A stretch of 64,000 nucleotides of DNA from NCBI GenBank assembly GCA_030549495.1, contig JAUIRK010001043.1, forward strand, positions 372,001 through 436,000. The letters run 5' to 3'. This stretch comes from Nectonema munidae. Its lineage: Eukaryota > Nematomorpha > Nectonematoida > Nectonematidae. Both the position numbers and the translations under genes were made by a program. The notes below the pieces were generated by a model. The model did not search any database, was not told the origin of the DNA, and worked only from the letters and a program-made list of their open reading frames with translations. Shown here piece after piece: positions 48,548-59,525 of the stretch (the first letter of the stretch is position 1; each line of letters begins with the position of its first letter).

Positions 48548-50170
48548 TTATTTGTGCTTATTTGCTGTTGATCTGCGAGAACTCCTTGAAGAACTCGTTG
48601 GCTTGGCCTCGTCGGGTGGTGGTGCTGAAGGCAAAGAAATCTTGGCGTTCTTCAAGTCCTCGTCGGAGCAGCCGGCCAGCGTGGACTCCGCTTGCAAGTG
48701 GAACATGAGATCACGCAAATTCTCCTCCAAATCAGCGATCTCCTTATTTTTTTGGGATAAACTCTCTTGGTGCACACTCTTCAACTCGGCCTGGTTCTTG
48801 AGGAGGCAGGCACTGACCTCTCTCTCATCCTTCAGCTCGGCCAAGCACTTCTTGTATTTGTTGGCAAGCGCGGTTTGTTTCTTCTCGAGAGCAGCCCTTT
48901 CCTTGGAAACGACAGCAAACTTCGCTTTGCAGTCGTCGAGGTCGTTGAAGGCGATCTCATGCTTCGCTTGAATTCGCTGCACCTCGGCACTGAACGTCTC
49001 CTCCAACTCCTCGATGCGCGCAGAAAAGAACTCTCTTTGCGTCTGCAACTGCTTGGACAGGAGGTACGTGCACTCCAGGGAGATGGACTCAAACTTGTCT
49101 TCGTAGCCACTGCCCCCCGCCCCCTCCTTGAGCTCCACCATCTTGTCGCCGTCCACCTTGCTCTGAATGAGTCTGTGGACATAGTTGTCGCCAGCGTAAT
49201 CCCACACACGATTAGTGCTTATGTCAAAGACGTAGGTGTGTTGCGTGCTCTCAAAGTGTTGCTTCGCGTGCCCTTGGTTGTATCTGCCACAGGCAATGTT
49301 CCCACAGATCAGGCACATCCACAGGTTTTCTTGACACTGACACTCCTCGCACTGCGTCTGTTGGTGGTAGGGAGGGGTGACGGAGTACCTGCACACGGGA
49401 CACGTCACGTCCACCCACTGAGCGAGACAGTCCACGTGGAAGGAATGATTGCAGAGCACGGTTAAAATGCCCTCCATCGACTCATCCATCTTTTCCATGC
49501 AGACGATGCATTTGGGGAGTTCAATGGCCCCGGGAATGGGGAGAGCAGCGCCCTCACTCGAAGAAAAGATGGAAACCTCCTTCACGAACATCATCTGACA
49601 GTACGGAACTTCTCGAGAGAGGGAAATCGGGCAAAGGGTGAAGGGGGTGCCGTTGAAGACCGCGTAAAAGTCCTTGGCAGAAGCGGGCGAATCGAAGTTG
49701 AGGAGCACCGTGTAATGGTTGGGAGTCGAATCACTCACCACTTTCAGGGAGGAGATGCGATGGGCAAAGGGGGAAATGAACTTGAGGAGGTCATGAATCG
49801 CAAAGTTCGTGGGTACTGCCAACATGCACAGACAAGACGAGTCAATCGTGGCAAGGTTGTGCAGCGCAACATCCTTGTAGATGTGTAGGATGCCGTGCGT
49901 CAGTTGAACACTCGGATTCCCAAACGAAAATTCTCTTTTTTCCTCATCTCTCATTTCGGCTTCGTACGTTTCAATGATGATTTCCGAAGCTTTCCTATTC
50001 CCAACACACTTCTTGATGATGGCGTCTTTATGATTGGTGGAGGGCAAGGAGGGTGAGCGTGGCTTTCTATTCTTTGTATTAAATCGATGCTCTGCCAGGT
50101 CCAAAGTTGATGCCAAGTTGGAATCAAAAATTTCCAATCTAATTTTCACATAAAATAAAATCTCCGACAT
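48548..50170 (-). CDS. BRAP: BRCA1-associated protein (BRAP/IMP)-like E3 ubiquitin ligase
   Basis: An uninterrupted 540-residue frame. Domains in order: a BRAP2 RRM-like domain (about 105-195); a RING-H2 finger at 221-260 (CIVCMEKMD, CNHSFHVDCLAQW, CPVC); a UBP-type zinc finger from 274 to about 340 (CEECQCQ, WMCLICGNIACGRYNQGHAK, HFESTQHTYVFD); a long coiled coil (about 372-490); and a Ser/Arg/Lys-rich tail. This order is diagnostic for BRAP, a cytoplasmic ligase that damps Ras-MAPK signalling by holding the KSR scaffold and that retains nuclear-localisation-signal proteins. The length is slightly below vertebrate BRAP (about 590 residues). All zinc ligands appear present. The gene has no introns and is visibly GC-richer than the flanking DNA. 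AATAAA lies 51 nt past the stop. A long open frame on the opposite strand (48767-49465) is a shadow. Confidence 0.95.
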   Translation of the reverse strand: MSEILFYVKIRLEIFDSNLASTLDLAEHRFNTKNRKPRSPSLPSTNHKDAIIKKCVGNRKASEIIIETYEAEMRDEEKREFSFGNPSVQLTHGILHIYKDVALHNLATIDSSCLCMLAVPTNFAIHDLLKFISPFAHRISSLKVVSDSTPNHYTVLLNFDSPASAKDFYAVFNGTPFTLCPISLSREVPYCQMMFVKEVSIFSSSEGAALPIPGAIELPKCIVCMEKMDESMEGILTVLCNHSFHVDCLAQWVDVTCPVCRYSVTPPYHQQTQCEECQCQENLWMCLICGNIACGRYNQGHAKQHFESTQHTYVFDISTNRVWDYAGDNYVHRLIQSKVDGDKMVELKEGAGGSGYEDKFESISLECTYLLSKQLQTQREFFSARIEELEETFSAEVQRIQAKHEIAFNDLDDCKAKFAVVSKERAALEKKQTALANKYKKCLAELKDEREVSACLLKNQAELKSVHQESLSQKNKEIADLEENLRDLMFHLQAESTLAGCSDEDLKNAKISLPSAPPPDEAKPTSSSRSSRRSTANKHK

Positions 50171-50710
50171 TTTTCATCTTCACATGAATGCTGTGGTGTA
50201 TCTGAAAAATGGCTAAAAAAAGAAGAAAAAAATCTTTCATGATCTTAAAAATATTTTAGAAGGAGAGGGGGTGGAAGGGAAGAGAGAACAACTCTTGGAA
50301 GCGTTTACTTTAGATAATCATATCCCCCAAATAAGTATTTTTAGCTAATATTGCGATTGCATATCCTTCAATAGCATTGCTTTGATTACCTACACAACTG
50401 AGAACACTCTTTCTCAGTTTTCTTGATTGAAATAGAAGAAAAAAACGCTAAGTTGATTGAGTAGTTTTCATTTAAAAAATAATCGCTAAAATGAAGATAA
50501 GTCTTTTTTACAAAATTTTTCATTAAGTTTTTTTTGAATTTATACACTTGTAGTATGAAATAACGTGTAGAAGACATTTATAAAAAAAATAATGCCAATT
50601 TTTAGCGTGTTGCGCAAACTAGTAAAAATAATTCACCAGCTAATTATTTAACTCTCTGAGCCCTTTTGAAGGGAAAAGTGTTTACATAAACGCAGCAAAA
50701 GTACGATAAA

Positions 50711-50716
50711 TTTATT
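50711..50716 (-). terminator. Polyadenylation signal for the GLRX5 gene
   Basis: AATAAA on the minus strand, about 52 nt beyond the GLRX5 stop codon. Confidence 0.6.
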
Positions 50717-50767
50717 TAAAAGCCCAATATAAACGAAAAAAACACTCGAACAAAGCAAGCCATAATC

Positions 50768-51208
50768 TCATGATTTTCCCTTGTTGGAGGATATGTATTC
50801 ATCAACTAATTTAGAGGTGATGCCAACGGCAGACAGTTCATTCAGTATTTCGCCATTCTTGTGCATCTCCAGAAAAATGTCACAGCCACCTACGAAGGCG
50901 CCGTTAATGTAAATTTGCGGAATTGTGGGCCATTCCGAAAACTCTTTCACCCCGTTTCGCACTTCTTCGTCATTCAAAACATTGACATCCGAGAAATCTT
51001 GGACACCGTGCAACTGAAGGATCTTGACGACGGCGTTACTGAAGCCACAGCTGGGCTGCTCCTTCGTTCCCTTCATGAAGACAACGATTTTCGACGGTGC
51101 GGAATCAATGATCCCCTGAATCCTCTTCCGCACTTGAGAAGAGACACATGTAGCGAGGTTGTTTGCGCAAAGCGACCTTGCAAAAAACGCTTTCAAAAGA
51201 AGGCTCAT
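50768..51208 (-). CDS. GLRX5: Monothiol glutaredoxin 5, mitochondrial (CGFS type)
   Basis: Encodes 146 residues from the ATG at 51208; an in-frame TTG 21 nt further upstream is not a plausible start. The first 25 or so residues ([20 protein letters not shown]) are hydrophobic and basic without acids, as in a mitochondrial presequence. The mature domain has the monothiol active site CGFS at 54-57 within [16 protein letters not shown], the cis-proline motif [16 protein letters not shown] (93-108) and the glutathione-binding GGCDI at 107-111. GLRX5 passes [2Fe-2S] clusters on from the ISC scaffold in the mitochondrial matrix, feeding cluster proteins and haem synthesis. There are no introns. AATAAA is about 52 nt past the stop. 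The PICOT-type GLRX3 has extra domains that are absent here, so GLRX5 is the better name. Confidence 0.95.
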   Translation of the reverse strand: MSLLLKAFFARSLCANNLATCVSSQVRKRIQGIIDSAPSKIVVFMKGTKEQPSCGFSNAVVKILQLHGVQDFSDVNVLNDEEVRNGVKEFSEWPTIPQIYINGAFVGGCDIFLEMHKNGEILNELSAVGITSKLVDEYISSNKGKS

Positions 51209-52422
51209 TGAAAACGAATCCTTGTTCAAGCGAATAATAATGGATGCAGGATGATGAAAATTAAGCTAAAAACAAAACTGTCGTTAAACGCGCATTTAAA
51301 AACTAGAAATTAGAGATGGATATAAAACATACATTTGTATTTGAATTATATTTAACGAGAAAGTTAACAATGCACAATTACGAGGATGAGAAGAGAATAA
51401 AATTTTGTGCAAAATATGGCGCCTATAAATTTGAATATCTTTAGATATTCGTTTTATTTAATGTTTTAGTTTTTTTTATCAAAATTTCTTAGAATAGTTG
51501 CCAACGTTTTTACACTTTGCTTAAAATCTTTGTTAATAAAACTTGTTACAAATAATTTCATTGTCATGTCATTTTTAGCGTATACCTTGGTGGATTGGAA
51601 TAGCTAATTTAAAGTTTGTAGAATATTTCTTCAAAAAATTTTAAACCTTCAATTTCTATTTAAATTCACGGCTACATACCTGTCAAAACATAGACTCATG
51701 TCCTAAATAAATTTTCAAACAATTTACTTCACTGACTGAATATATGTGTAGGTAGAATATGAAAATTACATAAGATGATTCTCGGTTTTTCTGTGTTACT
51801 AATCAAGCTTGGTAACATTTCATTGCTAAAAATTTTAAATTTAAACAACAATGCATTTCAGCCCAGAGTAATCAATCCACCTAACCAATTGATTTGATAT
51901 GAAGCAGACTTGTTGACAATGAGTGAGATGAGAAATATCTTTCAGCTCCTAATCAAATATGCTGTCGAATAAATGAGTTCTGGTTGTATTAGCAATGCGT
52001 CCTCTAATACAACCCTTTCCATATGGTCTTTAGAAGACAAACGCCAAATATAAAATAGGTTCTACCAAAAATTCTGTTTGATAAAGATTTGCAAAAGAGA
52101 CGATTTATAGTCATGGTATAAAACCTTCACTTGGTTAGAGTATAGCATATCTAATAGACCAGAGGTCTTCAAAGTGGGGGTCGCGACCCCCAGGGGAGTC
52201 GCGTAACCATAGAAAGGGGGTCGCCAAAATTATAAGTATGGAATTTTTTAAATAATATTCAACATTGTTTTTTTGACTAATTTAACAACAAACATATCAA
52301 TTTTCAATATAAATTGACAATCGTTTTAATTTAAATGGTATTGTTAAATTTCATCAAGAAAGCAAAATAATATGATATTTTTATTTTAATTCCATAATTT
52401 TCTATTTTTTATTTTATTTTAA

Positions 52423-52552
52423 CCCATTTACGACCAATGTTCCTATTTTGGAACATAAGTAATTTCATCTTCGTCTGCTTTTTTCAATGATTTTGAATAT
52501 AAATCGTCTGCGTTTTTTTAGATATCATCTGCTTTGCTTGGTCTTAAATGGG
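52423..52552. mobile_element. piggyBac-type MITE nested in the hAT element
   Basis: TTAA lies on both sides (52419-52422 and 52553-52556). The termini are CCCATTTACGACCAA on the left and, inverted, CCCATTTAAGACCAA on the right. The element is 130 bp with no coding capacity. TTAA targeting with CCC-starting TIRs is characteristic of piggyBac derivatives. Confidence 0.85.
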
Positions 52553-52559
52553 TTAAGAT

Positions 52560-53369
52560 AAATCGACGATGGATAAACAAGCTGATAAACAAGAGAAAAA
52601 CCTCTGATGATTTGAGTGATGCCGGCACGATGGCAAGCGGTGTAACAAGTCCTAAAGCGGAAGCAAAAGAGAATAAGCTTTTTTATGTGAAAAAAAGAAA
52701 GTACAACAAAACTTATTTACAATTTGGATTCACTTTCATTGAAATAAATAATGAGCAGCGCCCAATGTGTGTGGTTTGCAGTGAGCACTTAGCAAGCTAA
52801 AGCACGAGGCTTGCAAAATTGAAAAGGCATCTCGAAACTAAACATCCTTCTTGTGTTAATAAACGCGTGGAGTACTTTGAAAGGTTGTTGCAATCTACAA
52901 GAAAACAACAGTCAAATATTGAAGCGCATTCTGTAACAAATTTAAAATATTTGCGGGCATCGTATGAAGCATCTTTTTTGATTGCAAAGGCTAAAAAACC
53001 GTTTACAATTGGAGAAGAGCTTGCTCTTCCAATAGCCATCAGAATGACCGAAATTCTCATCGGACAAAAATATGCAAACGAATTAAAAAAATTCCTATGG
53101 CTGACACCACAGTGAGCAGAAGAATTACGAAAAATAGCGAGGACTTACATGAACAATTACTAGAAAGAATTAAAGAAAATTCAAAATTCGCAATTCAATT
53201 GGATGAGACAACGGATATTACAAACATGGCACAATTATTAGTGTATGTAAGGTATTGCTACCACAATGATCTTCATGAAGATTTACTTTTTTGCAAGCCA
53301 TTGGAAGCACACGCTACAGGTGGGGCAATGTTTCAAAAAGTAAAAAATAGTCTTAATAATGATATATGA
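52560..53369 (+). pseudogene. hAT transposase fragment, BED finger and N-terminal catalytic part
   Basis: The coding remnant reads KRKYNKTYLQFGFTFIE and RPMCVVCSEHLAS (BED-type finger cysteines), then an in-frame TAA at 52798, then LAKLKRHLETKHPSC (the BED His pair), EASFLIAKAKKPFTIGEELA and, after a one-base frame change in a poly-A run near 53085, DTTVSRRI, FAIQLDETTDITNMAQLLVY (first catalytic Asp) and LLFCKPLEAHATG. It then ends at 53369 without the second Asp, insertion domain or C-terminal dimerisation region. The pattern matches ZBED5/SCAND3-like hAT transposases. The first codons of the open frame (from 52534) come from the inserted MITE, not the transposase. Confidence 0.85.
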
Positions 53370-53597
53370 TTTTAACTGCTATTATCTTTCATAACCCCTT
53401 ATTTTTTCGTACATATGCTTATTTCTGTGAATTCTTTTATAAATAAATAAAAAAAGTAAAATATATTTTATTTCATGTTTAGCTTCTTTCTTTCTTCTTT
53501 CGAAGGAATAAACTTTTTCACTCCATTAACTTATTTTTTATTTATAAAAAATTTTGGTGGGTCACGAAAAAAAAGTTTGAAGAGCACTGTAATAGAC

Positions 53598-54796
53598 TAT
53601 AGAGGTAGACTGTAACCATCCGTTTCAATAACTGGTAAATGGCAATAAGGAGGGATAAAGACTTAATTACATCTAATAAGTAGTGATCTCTCATAAATGA
53701 ATGATTTTGTTCCCTTGTTGAGCTGGTTTCTTCCCCTGGATACCCACTCAAAAAAATTAAATTATAAAAAGTTTGGAGTAAATTTTAAACCAGTAAAATA
53801 CGTATTTGATGTGGAGGGGCCAACATGGGGTCCAGCCAAAAAACTGAAGGGGGGCAAAACAGAAAAGTGCCAAAATATCACCTTTTTTTCAAAAAAAATA
53901 AATATATAAAAATTTTACTATTTTATTAGTTACAATGTTTTATAAAAATTTGGTGGAAATTTTTTATAAAGATTAGAAGAAACTGCATTTTTAAAGGTGA
54001 TGGAAAGTAAACAAGTGGGAAATGGTTAACTAATTTTTACCTATTTTTTGTTAATACCCTCTGATAAGTAAGGCATCGTTTTTAAATTCATATTTTTGTT
54101 TTTCTTATAATCAATGTTTTTTTAAAAAATCATTCAACGCTAAAAAGGCCAGGCTTTTCATGTTTATATTTATTTATGAGATATTTATCAATATCTTTTC
54201 ATCATTGTAAAACAATTAGGAGTGGATATTGTATTCAAATAAAAATTTAATGTTAATAAAAAATCAATTAAATTTAATCGATATTGTAAATATTAACTTT
54301 ACATATTTTTGTAAGGAACAAACTTTTAGCTGAAACATTTATATAAAAAAATATTCATATAAAATTTAATACGAGTGGATGATTAAAAGTTAATTCACAA
54401 TCTAAGAGACCATAAAGGTCAATTTTACTAAGATTTTTGTTCATAACTTTTACAAACTATACACAAAAATAGATGTTTTAAAAAGTGAAAGTCCAAGCAT
54501 ATAAGAAAATAAATAATTTTGATAAACATAGAATTTTAAATAAATTAAACAAAATCCATATATTTGTTATTTTAAAACGACTACTATTTATATCAATCGT
54601 TCTAAACAAATAAAATACAAAACAAAAAAAAAGTTCTAGGGACGGACTTACTTAAATTTTTAATAGTGCTGAGAAATATTAAAAAAATAAATAAAAATTA
54701 AATTATAATATCACTAACTATTTTTATACTTAAAATATATTTACTTTGTCAATGATGAATAAATTATCTATCATAGCTTATCAATATATTTAAGTA
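53598..54796. other. No gene recognised
   Basis: Very AT-rich. GGGGCCAACATGGGG and AACTGAAGGGGGGCAAAAC near 53815-53860 resemble the GC-rich end of a hAT MITE whose partner end was not found. Confidence 0.4.
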
Positions 54797-54925
54797 ATAG
54801 GTAAAGGTACCGTCGGTGTGTTTTCATTGGCAAGGCACTGATGTAACTATGAACAAATTGGTATCAATAAGGAACCGAATCCAGAGGCTTCCGTTCTGAG
54901 TCCATCATCTCAACCAACCTGCCAT
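54797..54925 (-). repeat. tRNA-derived SINE, family 1
   Basis: The complement has GGTTGGTTGAGATGATGGAC, GATTCGGTTCC (B box), CATAGTTACATCAGTGCCTT and AATGAAAACAC, then a GGTACCTTTACC tail. It abuts the 5' truncation point of the LINE remnant that follows. Confidence 0.65.
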
Positions 54926-54929
54926 GCCA

Positions 54930-55836
54930 CCCATGGTTCTAAACAATACAAATTTAATACAAATATTAAATTACTTTATTTGCAATAAATTATCTTCAAT
55001 TACAGGTATACTTAAATGCTTAAAAAATTACTTGAGCAAAAATCTTTTATTGACACTTTACAAAGCTTTATTTCTACCACATTTAACATATAACATTTTA
55101 ATTTGGGGACATGCTAACTTGTACAAGTTATTCTCACTACAAAAGAGAGTCTTGAAAATCATTTTTAATAAACCAACTTTATTTCATTCAAATGTGCTCT
55201 TTGTAGATAATAAGCTTTTGAAGATAGACGATATTTTTCTGCATAAACTCTATATTTTTTGTTTGAAAATTAAATTGGGAATTCTCCCCAAAGAATTCTA
55301 TGAGCTTGTAAATTTTAACCATGAACTTGTGCGTCCACATTTAAGGTCGCATTTTAAACTTAGTTTACCTTATTACGGGTTAAAATCATCTAAACAAACA
55401 CTTGTTTATAAATTTTCGACTTTTTATAATAGTCATATTGCTTTTATTAACAGTTTCTGCTCAATTGTTTCGATAAAAAATGCAGGTATTGATCTTTTGT
55501 TGCAAACATATCGTAATATATAAAAGATACAGTTTACTATATGAAGACTACTAAGTCTTTCAATTGTGATTGTTTATATATTATTTATTTATTTATTTTT
55601 TTTTCTTATTCATTTGAGTTATATTTAGTTTAATCACTTATAGTACTTCTCCAAGCGGGTTTCTTTTAAACCTTTTGAGGTATTTGTTATTACATTTTTT
55701 CATCATTACTATTGATTGTCATTTTGTTTGTTTGTTTGTATTTGTATACAAATTTATCAAATTTTTACACTTAATATTTTACATGTTTCATATTTATGTG
55801 ATATCAATAAATCATCTTCTTCTTCTTCTTCTTCAA
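54930..55836 (+). mobile_element. LINE 3' remnant (reverse transcriptase thumb/C-terminus)
   Basis: An open frame to 55523 carries LLLTLYKALFLPHLTYNILI and WGHANLYKLFSLQKRVLKII, the standard Y..l..P.l.Y....WG....l..lQ..v.r pattern of jockey/CR1-like reverse transcriptases, then about 150 residues of C-terminal sequence. About 310 bp of 3' UTR follow, ending AATAAATCAT and a (CTT)n run near 55814-55836. The endonuclease and palm are absent. Confidence 0.75.
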
Positions 55837-56029
55837 ATTAACCTCCTACAATACAAATTAAAGAGGACGTTTATTTATGAAACATGTGTAGAATCAGGTT
55901 TAACATACAAAAAAGATAATATTGTTATAGAACATTAAATTAAATAAAAAAAATCGTAATATAGTTACGCCACATTGTCACACATGTTGGGTTTGATGCG
56001 CCATCCATACATTAGCCACATATGCTGGT

Positions 56030-56985
56030 TTACAGGCAACTGCGCATTGCCCGGCTTTTATTCATCAACTGCTCAGCTATAAATTGTTTAAATTAGGTAT
56101 ACGCGGCCCTCTTTTAAAATGGCTTAATAGTTTTTTATATAAACGAACGTTTTTTGTTTCTCTCAATGGAAAATCAGAGATCAAGTTTGTGGAAAAGGGT
56201 GTCCCTCAAGGGTCAATCCTCGGAACCCTAATTTTCTTTCTGTTTATTAATGATATCTTCTTTGTTCTAGATAATCGCGCTTCTTTAATTATGTATGCTG
56301 ATGATGCGGTCATATCTTTAAATTTTAATGATATTTCAACAGTTTCTATTATTAGTAACTCTTGTTTAAAATCAATTTGTAATTGGTGTCATCATAACAT
56401 GCTTTCCCTCAATTTGAGAAAATGTGTCTATATGATTTTCTCTAAAAGATCACTTGACATAAATTTCAATATAACACTCGAAGGATTTAAATTAAGTAGG
56501 GTATGTTTTACTTTTTTAGGAGTAACTTTAACTAGCCTTCTTTCATGGTATAAGCATATTTCTTCGTTACATTTAAAAGTGTCTCGACTTCTTGGGACTT
56601 TTCGTAAAATAGATAATTGTCTCACTTTCCTATGTAAAAAACTACTTTACTATGCGTTCATATATCCACACTTCCTGTATTGCAATCTTATATGGGGCTC
56701 TTCTTGTTTAACGATGTTAAGAAAATTACATTTATACCAAGGTAAATTCTTGCAGTTTATTAACAGTTCTAATAATACGAATGACTATCTTTCCAGTATT
56801 AGTATTTTTGATATCCATGTTTTATCTCATTAAAATTTTTTTTATAAATCGTGTTACCAAAATGGATTTCTAAATTCTCTGTTCATACAAAACAATTCCA
56901 CACATGGTTACTTCACTCGCTCCAACCTTCTCTTCCATATTCCTGAAGTTAGTGAAAAATCTCTCTTTCGGGCATAATTTGATAA
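56030..56985 (+). mobile_element. LINE remnant with YADD reverse-transcriptase core
   Basis: Reading from KLGIRGPLLKWLNSFL it has KGVPQGSILGTLIFFLFIND and LIMYADDAVISLN (catalytic Asp pair), MLSLNLRKC, FTFLGVTLTSLLSW and IYPHFLYCNLIWGSS, with a stop at 56831-56833. The sequence continues in another frame with NSLFIQNNSTHGYFTRSNLL to about 56985. At least one frame break and a missing 5' part mark it as dead. It is similar in type to the remnant at 54930 but separated from it by about 190 bp of other sequence. Confidence 0.75.
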
Positions 56986-57086
56986 AAATTAATTATTAAA
57001 GACTAGGTTTATCTTTCAATTTTAAAAGTAAGGGGAGCGAACGATATATTTAAAAAGAATAAATATTTTTTGATTTGAACATTTTT

Positions 57087-57480
57087 CGATTCTTTGATTA
57101 TTCGACAAATATAATATTTAAAATCATGCAAATTGCAAAGTATAAATAATAACTTTTGTAACATCGTATGAGGTAGCAAAATATGAACAGAAAGTTTGAT
57201 GTTTTTTGATTTTTTAAAGAATATTTTTCGATTCTTTGATTACAGAATTTTATTTTGATTATTTGACAAATATAATATTTAAAATCGTGCAAATTGCAAA
57301 GTATAGGTAATAACTTTTGTAACATCGTATGAGGTAGCAAAATATGAACAGAAAGTTTGATATTTTTTTATTTTTTAAAGAATATTTTTCGATTCTTTGA
57401 TTACAGAATTTTATTTTGATTATTTGATAAAATATATTATTTAATATCGTGAAAAAATTAATAACTTATCTAACATCCTC
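57087..57480. repeat. About 160-bp tandem repeat, 2+ copies
   Basis: CGATTCTTTGATTA recurs at 57087, 57229 and 57390, followed each time by ATTTGACAAATATAATATTT-like sequence; the first two copies also share AACTTTTGTAACATCGTATG and GTAGCAAAATATGAACAG. The first unit lacks about 19 bp. Confidence 0.85.
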
Positions 57481-57499
57481 TCCCCGAATGAGGTATATC

Positions 57500-57865
57500 A
57501 AATCTTACATCTAGCAAAATATGAACTGATAGGTTGGAGATGAATTATCGCGGTATACAGGTTGGAGATGAACCAACGTAGTATACAGGTATAAGGTATA
57601 TAGGTAATAACTTATGTAGCTTCGTCTCCCCGAATGAGGTATATCAAATCTTACATCTAGCAGAATGTGAAAAGAAAGTTGAACATTGTCTCCCTAGTTA
57701 TTTGTACATGGAATAGAAACCATCGTAGTATACAGGTTGAAGATGAATCATCGTAGTATACAGGTTGAAGATGAATCATCTTAGTATACAGGTTGGAGAT
57801 GAATCATCGTAGTATACAAGTTGGAGATGAATCATCGTAATATACGGGTTGCAGATAACACTCAA
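57500..57865. repeat. 28-bp minisatellite plus flanking degenerate units
   Basis: The unit GTATACAGGTTGGAGATGAA followed by TCATCGTA repeats in tandem from about 57720 to 57850, with outlying copies at 57535-57590. A longer segment (GAATGAGGTATATCAAATCT then TACATCTAGCA) also occurs twice, at 57486 and 57633. Confidence 0.85.
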
Positions 57866-58598
57866 GTTGTCTACCCGCGTTCAACCGTACAGGTTATTAG
57901 AATATATCATTACATATTAGAGAAGAGTTTTCTAATCTCTTTATTCCGAAAAAATTTTTTTTCGAATCAAAGTGTAAATCAAACCCACACCTAAATTTTG
58001 GATGATTAATTCAAAAGGAGTAAAAAACTAATGTTAATTTATAAAAAACCGAAAACTAAAACGACTTTATAAAAATGAAAAATAAATAGTGGACTGCGAT
58101 TATCCAACAAAACTTATACATTCGATCTACATTTTTCACTTTAAAAATAATTTAAAATTTATTAGAAAAACATTATACTGACTAATAAAAAAACGAAGGT
58201 TAATTTATAAAAAAAAAAGAAAAACTAATACTATTTTATAAAAATCTACAAATAAATTTAGATTCTGAAAGTAGAGTCGCTTTATAATTGTGCTGGAAAT
58301 TGTCACATAATATAGGTAAAAATTTGTCCTAATGAAAGGAGCTTTAGTTTAAAATGCTCCCTTATCTGCTAATTAATGGTATGAAGACCATGGAAAATAA
58401 AAATAGTAAAATGGTATTTCTTAAGTACTTAAGATATAAGTAATGTATTCTGAAAGCCCATAAAAAATGCTTTAATTTGGTATATCACATGATGCATTTT
58501 GTTGAAAAATGTAAAAGTTATAAGCGTTTTAATATTTGACTAAGATTTAAGCTAGGAACATTACAAATAAACTAAGCGTACACTAGCCCGATAAAATA

Positions 58599-59116
58599 AA
58601 CCACACACGCGTGCTAAAGATGTGGTGAAGCGTATGCGAGATAAGAATTCACTGCGCTCACAAACGCGTAATGCAACATGTGTTAATCTTTCTTCGCTTA
58701 GTTATGCTCTAAAATCCATCAATAATGTGATTTATTCTTCGCACACTGTCGGTATAAATATAACGAATGCCTTTCGTTAAAAATTAGAAAGGTTGTATCT
58801 AAACTAAATAAAAGTAGACTACGATTATCCAACAAAACTCGTACATTCAATCGACAAAACCACACACGCGTGCTAAAGATGTGGTGAAGCGTATGTGAGA
58901 TAAGAATTCACTGCGCTCACAAACGCGTAATGCAACATGTGTTCATCTTTTTTCGCATAATTATGCTCTAAAATCAATCAATAATGTGATTTATTCTTCG
59001 CACACTGTCGGTATAATTTTTAACGAATGCCCTTCGTTAAAAATTAGAAAGATTGTATCTAAACTAAATAAAAGTAGACTACGATTATCAAATAAAACTC
59101 GTACATTTAATCGACA
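58599..59116. repeat. 259-bp tandem duplication
   Basis: AACCACACACGCGTGCTAAA starts at 58599 and again at 58858. The two units are nearly identical, including GAATTCACTGCGCTCACAAA and TTCTTCGCACACTGTCGGTA. The junction phrase ACTACGATTATCCAACAAAA also has an outlying copy at 58096. Confidence 0.9.
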
Positions 59117-59525
59117 TTTTTCACTTGAAAAATAATTTAAAATTTATTAGAAAAATATTATACTGACCTCTACTGACCCATAAAAAGTAAAAAATATATA
59201 TTAATTTTCGACAGTTTTATTTAACTATGACATTTTAAAATGTTAAAAACCATATTCTACCTTTGTGAATATAAAATTTTGAAGAAATAATATATAAACT
59301 CATCACGTTAATTATTGGTATTTTTCACTTTAAAAATAATTTTAAATTTATTAGAAATACATTATACTGACCTATACTACTGACCCATAAAAAGTAAAAA
59401 ATATATATTAATTTTCGACAGTTTTCTTTAACTATGAAATTTTAAAATGTAAAAAATCATATTTTACCTTTGTGAATATAAAATATTGAAAAAATATTAT
59501 ATAAATTAAGAACGTTAATTATTAT
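59117..59525. repeat. About 204-bp tandem duplication
   Basis: TTTTTCACTT near 59117 and at 59321 begins two units sharing ATTATACTGACC, ACTGACCCATAAAAAGTAAA, TTAATTTTCGACAGTTTT and ACCTTTGTGAATATAAAAT. Part of the unit also occurs at 58133-58190. Confidence 0.85.

Larger units (their letters stand above)
52160..53589 (+). mobile_element. hAT transposon (ZBED5/SCAND3 type), internally deleted
   Basis: The left end is CAGAGGTCTTCAAAGT and the right end, inverted, is CAGTGCTCTTCAAACT. The 8-bp TAATAGAC occurs directly outside both ends (52152-52159 and 53590-53597). This is the classic hAT arrangement, with GTCGCGACCCC just inside as in many animal hATs. At 1,430 bp it is too short for a full transposase gene, so the C-terminal half has been lost. 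A piggyBac-type MITE (52423-52552) sits in its 5' part. Confidence 0.92.

Noticed and set aside
48832-49209. 125-residue Ser/Arg-rich minus-strand frame
   Set aside because: Alternative frame within the BRAP coding sequence.
48767-49465. 232-residue frame on the plus strand
   Set aside because: Exactly antisense to the BRAP-like gene, with no family motif of its own. It is a shadow of GC-rich coding sequence.
50861-51211. 116-residue plus-strand frame
   Set aside because: Antisense shadow of GLRX5.
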